Shown here piece by piece: positions 1 through 12,897 of a DNA stretch of 64,000 bases. The notes under the pieces were generated by a model. The model ran no database searches, had not been told where the DNA came from, and saw only the letters and a program-made list of their open reading frames with translations. Source of the stretch: Sebastes aleutianus. Lineage: Eukaryota > Chordata > Actinopteri > Perciformes > Sebastidae. The translations under genes were made by a program, and so were the position numbers. How positions within the stretch are numbered: position 1 is the first letter of the stretch; each line of letters opens with the position of its first letter. The stretch is from positions 9,635,977-9,699,976 of the forward strand of contig CAKAKS010000031.1 of NCBI GenBank assembly GCA_916700875.1, in the 5' to 3' direction.

Positions 1-412
1 CGTATGATATTGGATGAACACGCGTCGAGCACATCATTCAGATTTTAAAAAGCTAGAAGTGAAGTAGGATCGTTGTTTTCTGCTTTAAACACCAACTTTC
101 TTTCAAATCCTTATACATGTTTTGACACCCAAATTTGTTTCCTGTTCGCCTGTCTCGCTCTCAAACACCACAACAGCCCCTCCCGCCACCACCACCACCA
201 CTCACCGCTCCACCCTCTCCCTGAAAGCTGCCAGCAATCCCTCCATCTCCTTCCATTCCCCTGAAACATTTATGACAGCTGATGTTTAAATCAGGAGTCG
301 GCCTCAGTGTTCCCTGTTATAATGGGAGAGACCAGGCCAGTGACTCTCGCCCGGTTTGTCATACGCGCACGCTCACACACATGTACTTATTTACTCGCAC
401 GCGCACACAGTA

Positions 413-413
<1 letters not shown>

Positions 414-451
<38 letters not shown>
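414..451. repeat. (CA)n microsatellite
   Basis: Uninterrupted CA run of about 19 units. Confidence 0.95.
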
Positions 452-453
<2 letters not shown>

Positions 454-3269
454 AAACGAAAACAGACAAACTGATCTGATCTGTACAAAGAAAATAAGCA
501 ATCAGTAAGAAAAGCCCCGAAGCATTCAGGACAAGTTAGGCTTTATCATAAATTATCCATCATCATTCATTTTTCATGTGGACGCACGGCTGGTCAAGCA
601 ATATCTACTGTTTTTGATTTGTTTTTGTGACTTTTAGTGAAAGATGTAAAAAGCCGTTTTAAAATGGCTGAGGTTGGTGATAAAACAGGCCTGATGATGA
701 TGCTGTGTTATTAAGTAACTAATCAAAATTGTTCAGTCTAAGTGTGAGATTGTTTTTGAACAGTGTGCATGATGTGTACAGTATGTGTGTGTGTGTCTGT
801 GTGTGTGGCTCTATGACTGCAGCCCAGCCCTGCTTTGTCTCGCGTCCTATTTAGTGGTTTGGTGCTACTTTGAGGGGGGAGGTGGAGCGGCTCGGATCAT
901 ATGTGGTATATTAACATACGTCTGGCACTATAGAGTCACACTGGTGCTCAAATAAAAAATATCAGTGTGAGTGTGTGTGAAGGGGCTCAGCTGTGTGTCT
1001 GTGCGTTACCCCATGTTTGATTATGCGAATGGTTTGAATTCTCAAAATCTGTCTGTGTGCCGCCTGATTAAATTACGGCAGTGCCCTGTGGGTGGGTGCA
1101 CGTGTGACTATTACAGTAGATGAATTAATGTGGCGCCACAGTAAATGAGAGGGGGTGTAAACTGTCAGGGCTGGCCCTCGGAAACACACCCCTGGAAAGG
1201 CTCCAGTTACTGTTCCTTCACCGTGCAGACAGACTGACAAAGACTCATACAGACACAGACATATACAGTACACACACACTGTGTTTACATCTCGGATAAA
1301 TCAGTTTATATAGGTCACCAAAGAGAAAAGGGCCAATGCAATACAGTGCAATACCCTGCAGTAAATACCAGTTTGTTGAAAGTGTGACATGGTAGAGTTT
1401 TTCCATTGCTACACATATTTTTCAGTGTTTGCAGCTGACCAGCATTCAAGCAAAACAATGACAATTTCAGCAGGTAATGTCAGTATGGCGTCATCCTCTG
1501 GGGACCATGAATGTCTTCAACAAGCTTTTGGGTAGGTTTATGCATCCAACAAACACAGGACTTTCAACCAGGAGACAGGTGTTCAAGACCGGTGTTTTAT
1601 TTTGTTACATTAGTGACATTTGTGACTCGCTATCTGCACTTATGTAACGTTGTTTCTGTACGTAATAAATTTAGTTTATGTACTTATTTTAGGCCCAACC
1701 ATGACGTTTTTCCTAAACATAACTAAGTGGTTTTGTTGTCTAAACCTATAGTGAGTGGTTTTGTTGCCCCCTGCTGGTACTGCACCTTCATACATGCGTG
1801 TAATACTTCTATGTCTCTACATATATTGTGTTATATATTGTAGCATTATGTACATAATTTACATGTTACATACTGCTTTATTTCTATTTTCTTACACTTC
1901 TTTATGTTAGGCAAAACGTGACATTGACATGTTATCCTCTGGTGGACAGGCAGGTCTGTTACACACTTTGGCGTGATACTGGGTTGAATTTTGTGGCAAT
2001 CGATCTAAATGTTGAGATAATTTCACTGGATAATTGAAAACTTTGGCCTTCTGATGGCGACCAACGTGACCGACCGACCGACCGACCGACCAGCATCGCC
2101 ATCCCTCAAGCCACGCCACTAATGTGGCTTAAATTGCTGACAATCTGCAAGCACACTTTGCTAATTGGTTTTCAACTTTAAATGGCTCGTTGTCTTAACT
2201 GCCTTTTGCAATTATGTTTTACAGCACAGTGGTCGCTGCCTGAACTGCTGGTACTTCAGTCATAAAACACTAAAAGAATATATGATGGTGGTAAAAAATC
2301 CTACGACCACATGCAAAATACAGACAAAAACTGCCTTAGCAAAGAGGCCCAGTGGTTACATGCGCACCATCAGCAACACTGAACGAAAGAAACCTTACTG
2401 GATATTTACTTCACAAACTGCAGCCTCAAAAATAGCCATTTTTGAATCAACACCTCTGAAAGTCTCAGAAAAAAAGCTCTGATATTTGCTGCAGGGCTAT
2501 ATTATTCTCAAGTGTTTCTGTTATTTTGTCCACCCGCTTCAAGGTCAGCGTGCCCATGCCACAAACCGGTACACGAAGCAGGGAATAATGGCACATTGAT
2601 CTCTCTAAAAAAAGTATTACGCACTGCTTTATTCACGCTCGAGATGTGTCTAGTTGCTACAGCAACGCATTTGTGTAAGGCTAAGTCATTTTAATGCGAT
2701 TAAAGCAGGACAGCTGATTTTTAATTGCGCTATTTCACACCTAAATTCATATTTTTTCGGCACGTCTGTGAGGACAAAGTCGCGGCGTTCTCCGGCAGGC
2801 CTCCTCCTCTCGATGTGCATCATTATCGCAGGCTGATGTTTCAAACGGCCTTTGAAACACACATCTGGTGGTTCGATACGGATTAACCGCTCGGTGAATG
2901 GGGTCCGCCCTGTGAGAACACACTGATGACAATCAGACACACACAGATCATTAGCCGTACCCCGCTAACCCCCAACGGAGCCCGGCCTTTGTTTCTAGAG
3001 ACGCACGTGTGCAAACACGTAGACACACGTAAAGATATGTGTGCACATGTAATCTTGATCTGCCCTCGGTGTGTCTCTTTTCATCTCTCACACACACATA
3101 CACACTCTCTCGCTGTCTTTCTCTTTCTATCCCAGTGTGTCTTTCTGCACACACACACACACACACACTCCTTTCATTAGTGGGACGCTTGCAGGCACAT
3201 GCAGGGATTCTCCATTGTGCTCCCTATCAGCCTGCGGGATGGGGCTCACTAATTAATATTTAACTGAAG

Positions 3270-3780
3270 ACCGCCTCCAAGCAGGGGAGGAGATGTAGAG
3301 ATAGAGGTGTGGAAGGAGAGGAAGGCGGAGGGATGGCCACGGAGGAGAAGGGAAGGACGGAGGAAAGACAGGGATCAGAGAGCGGAGGAGGCTGGAAGGA
3401 GGAGGTTAGGCTAGTGATGAGAGGTCGGGATAAGGTGGAGGGAGAGATGAGGGGGGGAGCAGGGTGATAAGAAGGGTTGGAGAAAGGTTGGATTCGATAG
3501 AGCCGAGAGGGAGTTGAGGGAATGCAGAAAAGAGAAAGGATAGGTTCAATGAGTAGAAGAGTACCTGTACATACGTTTTCTGACACACACTTATGAATGC
3601 AGAGAATGAAAGGAAGATAGATAAAAGGATTTAAAGGGAAGCAATAGTGGAAACAAAGTGAGGATGAAGCAAGGGAAGAAAGAGAACAAGACAGGCGATT
3701 CAGGGTAATGAAGTGAACAAGACAGTAAAGTAAGAAGGAGACTCTCTTTAGTCTTCCCAAAGGCACAAAAGGGGGCGAAG
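3270..3780 (+). repeat. Purine-rich strand-biased tract
   Basis: About 500 bp strongly enriched in A and G on the + strand (ggagg, gaagg and gagag words) without a fixed unit. A 176-codon frame on the other strand is a by-product of this bias. Confidence 0.7.
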
Positions 3781-3924
3781 TTACCACCATTTTTCTTCCA
3801 ACCTGTGTCTGTGGAGCGTTCAGTCTTATTAGATCTAAAACATCTTAAATGTTATGGAGCACTGAAGGCTGGGTCTTGATGATATGTCGACACATTGTCA
3901 CATTTATCTCCATAATGAAATATG

Positions 3925-4264
3925 TAAGGGATAATGTACAGTGAGCCGGTCATTTTTGTGAAATAAACCCCGACAGGGCGATGCGGCACCCCGGCACTAA
4001 CCCATGAAGGGGTTTATTTCACAACAACGACCGGCTAAAGTACATTATACCGCTTATTACACGGCTACTTAGTTAATAAATCAATAATTTGACACAAAAA
4101 AGGTCCACCAGAGTCCGACATCAGAACTGCGCCCATAGAAACGGTCTGTTATTCATAGTAACAGTCTGTTATACATAGCAACGGTCTGCTATAAAGAAAT
4201 AACAGACAGTAGAACTCTGTGGTTGACCAATCAGAATTGAGTATTCAACAAAGCCGTTTAATAA
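3925..4264 (+). mobile_element. Two-module palindromic element, copy 1
   Basis: The first module (about 3925-4050) is a foldback: taagggataatgtacag, then ccggtcat and gtgaaataaacccc, mirrored by ggggtttatttcacaac, ccggct and tacattat. The second module (4054-4264) begins ttattacacggct and ends in the decayed inverse agccgtttaataa. It contains several caacggtctg/aacagtctg units and ttgaccaatcaga. No coding capacity. Confidence 0.75.
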
Positions 4265-4362
4265 GTAACAATAACTTTTTTTTTATTATATTGGTGATTT
4301 TTACTTCTTATATTGAGTCACATCTGTTTTGTTTGTCTTGATGAACTAGTGTGTAGTATGGT

Positions 4363-5320
4363 CAGAGGTGTAGAGACTCGAGTCACAAATTTGATGACTT
4401 TAGACTCGACATGACAGGACCAAAAAAGACTTGCAACTCAACTTGGACTTTAACACCAAAGACTCGTGACTTCACTTGGACTTGCGCTTTTTGACTTGGA
4501 AATCCCTTCCCCCCAAGCCCAAAGATTAAAAAATATGTTATTTAAAAAGTGTGTGCAAAAAAATGATAAACTGCCCGGTATCGGAGGTAACTCCGACAGC
4601 ATCAGAAATATTGGGATTATTTACTTTTTGAGAGACCCTTTATTGATTTGTTTGGGAAGAGGATTTACTCGTAGGGAAAAAACGGAACTGTCTAAACTGA
4701 ATTTCTATCTTTTCTTGTTTATTTATCCCCACAAAGTCGTGTTTTTTTTGTTGAACTCTGGACTCTTTGTTTTTGGTGGATATTATTGGGACTTGCATTT
4801 GATTATCTTCCACTTAATTCTGTGCAGAAAACCAAGAAGAACTAACGCTATGTTAGGCCACTGAGCGTCAGCTGGCGCTATAGGGCTGCACGAATTTTGA
4901 AAAAAATATCTAATTGTGATTATTTTGACTGATATTGTGATTGCGATATGATTTGCGATATTAGAGAGAATGATCATTTATAATTTCATTATCCTCATTT
5001 TCACTGAAAAACATATTAAAGTGATTATGGTGTGATTTTTTTCGGGGATCTGTACCTGACACACATTTCACCTTTAACAAATATTGCGATTTCCTCCTCA
5101 TCCTGTGATTTGAAAATTGCTGTAGGCCATATTGCGATTTTGACAAAATTTCGATTAATTGTGCAGACCTAGTTGGCGCCAGTTACTCTGATGTTAAAAT
5201 GGCATTACATTTGTTGAAGAGTGCATTATGACTTGTTTAGGACTCAAAACCCAAAGTTTAGGACTTAGGACTTGAGAGCAAAGACTTGACCCTTACTTGT
5301 GACTTGCAAAACAATGACTG
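4363..5320 (+). mobile_element. Dispersed repeat, interrupted by a hAT-like element
   Basis: Left part (agaggtgtagagactcgag, repeated gacttgga/gactcg words) and right part (ggacttaggacttgagag, gacttgcaaaacaatgac) look like two ends of one fish repeat family, separated by the insertion at 4880-5172. The boundaries are approximate. Confidence 0.5.
4880..5172 (+). mobile_element. hAT-like non-autonomous element
   Basis: About 293 bp with inverted ends (atagggctgcacga against gtgcagacctag) and internal attgcgatat words. It is flanked by a likely 8-bp target duplication, ctggcgct and ttggcgcc (6 of 8 match). An 8-bp duplication is characteristic of hAT elements. No transposase frame. Confidence 0.65.
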
Positions 5321-6674
5321 TGGAATGAGTGTGGTACACAATAGGACTGTGGACTGGTTGGTCACACTCCTGGATAAGTGTCCTTGTATTGTATTCTCAG
5401 TTAAATTATGTCGGATTGAATTCAATTGTGAATCGACCATATGTAGGTCTGTAAGAGATTCATAATATTGATATTTCAATACATGCAGTCACTTGTCAGC
5501 TCAATTCAAGACATAGTTATTCTAAGTTGCTGATGAAAAGGAAGTAAAAAGAGCGAGTTATACTGATGCACCAGAATATCTGCCCTTGAGTATTATATCA
5601 TAGTGCAGCAGAGCACAATACATTTTCCTCTGTATCAAGTATTTCCAGAGAACACGGTATGACTCAGTCGCGGTGAATCTGCTGCTTTGATTTAACGTCA
5701 CGGCTCCCAAAAGGCAGCCATTTGATATCTGTTGACTTAACTTAAACACAAGCTACAACATTTACAATCCAGTTAGCTTCAAAACATTTTAGAGGATGTG
5801 CTCATTTATAGCGGGGATTCTTTTCACAAATCAAAACACTTGTTTAAAATGATTAGGAAGGTGTGATATAAAAAGAACGGGTCTGATAAAAGTGTAATTT
5901 TGTGGAGTGGCTTTTAGCTAATGGACCTTACAGTGCAATACATTTTCATTATGGCCTGTCTGAGTGGGAATTACAAGTCTAACAGTGCCAATTTTAATGA
6001 TAAACTCAAAGCGGACCATATATGCTTTAAACTCCATCACATTGTCACATGTTTTTTTTTTTAGTTGCGTGTGTGTGGCGCAGCAGTATCCAGATGTGAC
6101 ACGCTGTATGTTGTGATTGTTTTGCCATGGTATTACAGAGGATTGAGAGGAAGGAAAGCACAGGGCCCCCTCTTATGAGATTATATTGTGTCCCTGCTGT
6201 GTAATCTGTCTAATCCAGCGCTGGATGGTTTGAGATTACATTAAGAGGAGTCGCTGCAGTTAATGAATCCACCCGGTGTCTTCTTGTAGCTCCTTATCTA
6301 GCGGCCCTTTCTCTCTCTCTCTTTGCCTGTGACCCACTAGCATGCATTCAAGAGGCAGATTAGCAGAGTGATTACTGCCGTCTTCTGATGCTGCATGTGT
6401 GTGTGTGTTTGCGCGGCAACAGAGATGTCCTCAAAGTAAGAAGTTTTTGTCACCTGTGTTGCATATGTTCTCTGGCTATGTCCCTCTCTTGCGTTATGCT
6501 TCCCTGCAGTGGTGCAGACCCGACTAAATGCAGTGTCAGAATTTTGGATGCTGTCAAGTGCTCTCGCAGTGTTGCCATGGTGAAGCGTCCTCAATGATGT
6601 CACTCACTCACTCACTCACTCAGGCCTCTAGAGAGAGAGCCTCACCCCTCCCTCCCTGACATCCTCCCTGCCGA

Positions 6675-6707
6675 TGTGTGTGTGTGTGTGTGTGTGCACG
6701 TATGCAT

Positions 6708-6749
<42 letters not shown>
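6675..6749. repeat. (TG)n microsatellite, interrupted
   Basis: TG run broken by a short cacgtatgcatg segment near 6697-6708. Confidence 0.95.
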
Positions 6750-6750
<1 letters not shown>

Positions 6751-6877
6751 AAATGGGCCGGTGAATATCACACCGTGTTATCCTTGAAACACCTGCCTGT
6801 GTGTTTCAGCCTATAATGAGCTGTCTAGCTGCAGTCTGCATGGCTTTTTAGAGACACATCATTATATTCTGCTGTGT

Positions 6878-6883
6878 ACACAC

Positions 6884-6942
<59 letters not shown>

Positions 6943-6948
6943 CACACA
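6878..6948. repeat. (CA)n microsatellite
   Basis: CA run with a few TA and CG interruptions. It lies 130 bp from an oppositely oriented TG run, so the two form a potential long hairpin. Confidence 0.95.
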
Positions 6949-7539
6949 AGGATAACTATCAACATTATTTCACAACAGGAACCAAAAGCGATGTAGCTCC
7001 TGCCATCTCTAGTAATATATTATAGTGGTGTGTGTGTGTGGACTTGTAGGTGGAATAAAAGGTGTGAATTTGCATTCAAACGTTTGTGTGTGTGTGTGTA
7101 TGGTAGGGTGGGTGGGGGGGGGGGGCACCCCTGCTGGGTTCCTTTCATGGCAAAAGAAAGGTTAGATTCCTTTGGGAGGCTGCACTCCTCCTCCTCCTCC
7201 TTTCTCTCCTCTTACCCGCATCTTCCTCATTCATCACCTCATCTTTTGATTATCTTTTCTTTTTGCCTCCTCCCATCTTTTCTCACTTTCTCCTTGTTTT
7301 ACTGAGTCCATCGCCTCCCCCCCACCCCGTGTCAGCATTGTCTCAGCGCTGAAGCGGGGGTCGTCAGGGTGGGGTGGGTGGGGTTTTCTGCCTGCAATTT
7401 CGACAGCACTCCTCTCTGCTTGTGCCTGCTACCATACACCCCCCCCCCCTTCAGCTTCCCTCCCTCCATCCCTCCCTCCCACCCTCGCTCTCTGGTCCGC
7501 CCTCCCCCCACCCACACTCCTTTCATCAGCAAGCAATGA

Positions 7540-7981
7540 GGTAATCCCTAGCAGCCGCGTGAAGTGCAGCAAGTGCAGTGAGAGGGAGAGAGAGCAGGAG
7601 CGACAGAAGCCGGTTGCAGCGGAGGATGTTTAGGAGGCTGCAATATCTCTCGCTGCCATCGGTACCAGCTGTTTAGCGGGCTCGCTTGTATAGCTGATGT
7701 GGTTTACCAGCAGCTGCCTGCAAGCTGTAAGCTGTGGTGTTAGCTGTTTTCTGCTCGGTAGCCCTGGTTTTGTAGTGGTGGCACTATGTTGAGGGGCTGT
7801 TAGCCAGGCAGAGAGGCAGGCGAGGAGGAGGCTGGCAGGGGCGGGACAGGCTTAGCCCAGGGACTGGGGGTTTAGATCGGACACCCTGGGTGTGGGTGGA
7901 TAAAGAAGAGGACAGAAGAAGAAGAAGAAGAGGTGAAGAAGAGGGGAAAAGGTTTGAGGAAGAGAAAGGTGTGCACCCACC
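7540..7981 (+). promoter_or_regulatory. sh2d3c: Candidate promoter and 5' UTR of sh2d3c short isoform
   Basis: The stretch upstream of the ATG at 7982 has more CpG than its surroundings around 7550-7640, lacks an obvious TATA box, and turns into a purine-rich leader with a (GAA)n tract near 7912-7934. The transcription start cannot be placed from sequence. The call rests on the exon 1 coding match and the location. Confidence 0.45.
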
Positions 7982-8062
7982 ATGACGGAGAGGTGTAGTC
8001 TGTGGAGTGCCCTGTCGGCTGCAGCATGCTGCTTCTACCGGGGGTCTTTCATGCAGGTGCAG
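7982..8062 (+). CDS. sh2d3c: sh2d3c coding exon 1 (isoform-specific N-terminus)
   Basis: Encodes 27 residues beginning MTERCSLWSAL and ending MQVQ, followed by the donor gtgagt at 8063. The ATG has a good context (A at -3). The peptide closely resembles the N-terminus of the human short SH2D3C isoforms as I recall it, with a hydrophobic Ala-rich stretch and a Cys-Cys pair (AAACCFYRG). It is separated from the rest of the gene by 29 kb, as expected for an alternative first exon with its own promoter. It ends in phase 0. Confidence 0.9.
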
Positions 8063-10295
8063 GTGAGTGAGCATCTATATATGTGTGTGTGTGTTGTGAT
8101 ACTGTGTGCTTCCTGGTGTGTAACAGTGCTCGCAGTATGTCATCACCAGGCATATGTGTGTTCTGATTTCATATAGTTTACTTACATTTGGCACATTTGG
8201 CCATATGCACGTGTGTGTTTGTGCTTGTGTGCATTCACAGGAGGTGTGTTGGCTTCCTCTCCTGTCCCGGCCGGCAGCCGGTAATGTCAGCCAGCCAGCC
8301 TGCTAGCTGGCAGACTGATGATATCATAGATGCCCGTACAGTACTTGGGTGTCAGATGGACTGTGTGAAATCACGGCGTGGAGAGAGAGAGATAGAGGGA
8401 GGAGAGGGGTTTGGGACTAAAGAGGGAAAAAAGAGAGAGAAAGGGGGAATGTGTGTGAGAGAATGTGTGAAGGGTACAGTAGAGTATCAGTTTACTTCGG
8501 TCTAATTCTGGCTTCACGCCTGGAACCTAATATCTGACCTTATTCCTGGGACAAAATGACACCTACAGCATGTTTTGTATGTGTCTGTTTTGCTTAAACA
8601 TTTGATTTGCTCCTTCAGGTACCAACAAAAACAACTTTTTCTGTTTGTTTTCTGGCACATTTTGGTTCAGTAGAAGCACAGTAGAATATTATGAGACTCT
8701 TTTCAGTGTGAGGGTTTCAGGGATTTCCCGAGACAAAAGAAGAGACTACTTAAAGAGAATTGATTAATAGATGAGATAATAGTATGAGGAACCAAAAAGA
8801 TGTTATTGCCTGGGGTTATATGAATCTGTGTTGGACCGAAGTGGTTGTAGTAGAACACGTACTCTCTTCTCCCTGCCACGTTGTTTGTAGCCGACTGTGT
8901 TGTTATAATTATGGCTTTACTTTAAACGGGGAAAGCAGCAGAGTTGTGTTTGTGTGTGCGGTTTAACTGCGTTTCAGGGCGGTAATCCTCATGTTGGGTG
9001 TTGGCGTGTCCCACCTTGCCCCTTGCATGGCAGCAGGACACTTCGTCAGTGTGACGACTATAGCCGAGACAGTCAGTGCTGGATTACTTTGGTTGTTTTG
9101 TTGTTGTAAAAACAAATGTCTCTCCTAGAGAAAGACATGGAGAGAGAGGGATATTCTTGGCTCTCGTCTTTCTAGGTTTTGGAGGCATCTGCTCTTGTTT
9201 AGAGTGAAGTGTTTCAGAGTAATGAAGTCGTTTTAATTGAGTCTGTCGTGGGGGTTCCTGCGAAGTGGTGATTGTGGTTAGGGTATGTGTGAATTAATTA
9301 GCAGTCGCTGAAGGGTTAAGAGTTAAGTGGGAGCTTTTCTATTGTAAAATATATAATTCCCCAAAACTTGAGTTTGTTTAAAAAACAGTGCGATTTTGTC
9401 TACAGACCAATATTGATTCCCCCCGATCCATTCTAATTAAACACAGCCCATCAAGCACAATACTGAGTGTCATGTAACCCAAACAGTGTCTGACTGCCGC
9501 TCAGAGAAGTGATGCTTTAATCATTACTTGCTCCGCGCATTCAATGTCATGTTGATGCTTTTTCTTTTCCCTCCAGGGGGTTATGATGTTTACACTTCTC
9601 TTAGACACCTGCAACTTGTGATTGAGTCTTCTTTTATCTGAAAACATAAAGATTACTCGCTGCCTGGCTGGTGTGTGAATTTGTGAACACTCAGGGGAAC
9701 CAGTGATGTTGATCTAGATCTATCTTTTTATCAGTGTTTTACTCCCCCCAAAAAGCAGCAAAAAAAGCCCACCGCTAATGACTGCAGATTGGCTTGTTCG
9801 TGCAGGCTGTTGCTTCATGAGTGTTCCTTAGTGGTCAGTAACCACAGCAGCAAAAACTGCTCCCACTACAGAATATTTTAACCATTATATTTTCATAATA
9901 AACATAGATGTGATGAAAACTAAGGCTGTCAGCATACGTTTGGAGCTAGTATAACATGGTTGGTACCGATGGATTCCTTAGGTTTTCTAGGTTCATATGA
10001 TACTAGTATCTTCACTCTAGCTTTAAAACTGAGCCCAATACAACCTAAAAATCGCAAGCTGCGTTAATGCGTTAAAGAAATTGGTGGCGTTCAAACGAAT
10101 TTGCATGAACGCGTTATTATTGTGTCAATTTTGACAGCACTACATAAAACAAATAGCACTTTGAATCCATCTACGAATTGATTAAGGTACGTGCAGAGAT
10201 GATGTTGATACAGCGACAATGGACGACTCATCAGCTGTATCAGTGGAGAGAGATTACACTTGATCCCCTGGTCTAGACTGCACTATGCTAACTAT

Positions 10296-10374
<79 letters not shown>

Positions 10375-10501
10375 GAGACGTGCAGCTTAACCATTGTGTC
10401 TGCATTATACCCAGTGTTTCCAGCGCATCAGTGTAACTGGGGCAATGTAACTGTCCGCTGGACTCCTGCAGCGTTAAAACCCCCAATGAGCCCCCAGAAA
10501 A

Positions 10502-10534
<33 letters not shown>

Positions 10535-10547
10535 CACACACACACAC

Positions 10548-10598
<51 letters not shown>

Positions 10599-12704
10599 CA
10601 AATACATTAACAGATGCATGGACTCACAAATACACAGAGCTGCCCCCTCTACTTAAATTGTTTTTGAAGTTAATCCTTTCGTTACTGCGAGCCACTTTCC
10701 CCCTCTCCTTGCTTCCTCTCTCTCTGCCACTCGGCACCGTAGCCTCGTTCCCTGCTGACCCGGCCAGCATGTGGCAGCCGTCATGCCAGCCGGCAGCCGG
10801 TCCCTATGTCCTTTAGCGTTCCTGCAGCCCGACTGTATCTGGAACGCTGCTGTCGACCTCCAACCTCGCAACATGGCACCTCTCTGCCATCCAGTCCAAT
10901 GCACTGTTAACCAAGTTTCTGTTTCTCAGCGATCCAGCACCTCATGGTGTATGCAGTTCTGATGTCAGACTATAGCGGGCCGTTTTTGTGTCAAATTATT
11001 GATTTCTTAAGTAAGTAGCCGTGTAATAATCGGGGTAATGTACAGATAGCGGGTCATTGTTGTGACCGGCACGCTGTACATTATCCTTTACATAATATGA
11101 CAATACAGGAGTAGAATATAAGGCTCATTGTTTTTGTTTACACACATTTTTACTTAATTTGAATTTTTAAAGAGCAGATTAGATTAGATTTTCACTTTGA
11201 TTCTATGCCCCTGTGCACCCAAAAGTTCTTGGTTGCGTCCAAAATTCCATACTAACATGCTATTTAGTACGCTAAAACAGTTGTTAGTATGTCCGAAACC
11301 AATAGTTACGTGAATTGCATACTATTTCCGATGAAATATTGCAGTATGCAAACACTAAACACTACGGCGGCATAAATATCCCACAATGCAATGCGTTGTG
11401 ACAACATCGTTAATAACAGACATTGACTGACAGCTCTGTAACATCAATAACGCTTCAATTTAACTGTTAAGTATAAGATTTCACTTTGCTAGGCGTAATA
11501 TGTTTTTAAAATTAATTCCGACTTTGATTCTCACAAACCGTCGTTTTGGTCACATGAGTTCGGCACGGGTTACCATGGTTACACGTCTCCAACCGGCAAG
11601 GAGGCTCTCAGGGAGTGACGACGTAAATTACTGCTCAGTGCGTCCGAAAAGATTCACACTACTGTTTATTCACGCAAAAGTATGTTGAACGATAGTACGC
11701 ATATTGTACTGCATAGTATGCGATTTCGGATGAAGCTCTTGTGCAACCTAATCATGTTTAGTTTACAGTAAATGAAGGACTCAAAGAGACAAAGGAGAAG
11801 TAAATGCAGTGTTGGCGTGCAGATTGTACTGCTAAAATCAGATTTTTATCTGAATGGGTTTATTTTTTATTAAATATAGAAAATAAACACTGATAAATTC
11901 ACAGATTTCTTTGTAAATCAAAAGTGAAAATATTCAGCAGTAGTGATATAAACAAGTTAGATCATCACAGAGCTCCATTCATAACACGCAGCGGGAGGAT
12001 TATTCTCAAGGAACCCTGCGACAAATAGATCATACATATTAAACTGGCGAACTTTATTGCATTGACGTCCTTGCTGGATGTCTCATCTATTCTTTACTCC
12101 CGAGAGAAGGTCACAGTTTAATAACAGAAATTGAACCGGCGCCGTTGGCTGTATGTCATTTCTTTAAAACCTCCTCTACATACAGTTCACAGTCTGTCCT
12201 TTGATTTTATTATTTTTACAGTAACAAAAAAAAAATCCTCATTTCATACATCCTTGCCTCCTGAGTTTTATCTACTCTCAGTGATGCGTTTTAGACTTTC
12301 TGCCAAAAGATGACATAGTATTAAAGTGAATGGTTGGTTTTGATCCAGTCAGGTTAACCAGCAATCAACTTGTCGGTCCGATCCCCGGGGGGCCCCTTTG
12401 GTTTTTATATTAGCTTTACCCATCATCCCATTCTCAGTCTAGTCAGTGCTAAGCTAGCTGTAGAAGATATGGCCCTGCTAATGCCTTTATGTTTGTGTGT
12501 ATCTGTCTGTCCAAGCCAGAAAGGCAGCCCAAGCCAATTGGTATGTTTTAGTATTGAAATATTCACCATGTAATCCCCTCTTCTCCACTCCTCCTATCTC
12601 TCTCTCTCTCTCCCTCTCGCCCTCCTCCCCGAAGCTTTTCACCACAAATCCTCTTTTGGTGTGCCTGGCTGTCACACCCTCAGGCTCATAGTGTGAAGGG
12701 CAGC

Positions 12705-12744
<40 letters not shown>

Positions 12745-12841
12745 CTTGAATTGCCTTGTTCCATGTTGCCAGAGTCCATATCCTCATTAGAGCACTGTGA
12801 TGTTTTTGGCAGTAATGAGGAAAAAGCCTGCCTGTGTGTGC

Positions 12842-12897
<56 letters not shown>

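Larger units (their letters stand above)
1..7539. other. 5' flanking DNA, no gene recognised
   Basis: The stretch contains short open frames only, most made by CA/TG or CT/GA repeats. It holds microsatellites, a purine-rich tract near 3270-3780 and the mobile-element copies listed separately. A (GACC)n run lies at 2064-2093, and 1548-1770 resembles fish repeats containing taggtttaggcaacaaaac-like strings. I looked for the long-isoform first exons of SH2D3C and did not find them. Confidence 0.6.

Noticed and set aside
3260..3790. 176-codon open frame on the minus strand
   Set aside because: It is Ser/Pro/Leu-rich low complexity produced by the purine-rich + strand, has no domain and no splice context.
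10285..10656. Open frames of Thr-His or Cys-Val repeats
   Set aside because: They are translations of (CA)n/(TG)n microsatellites.
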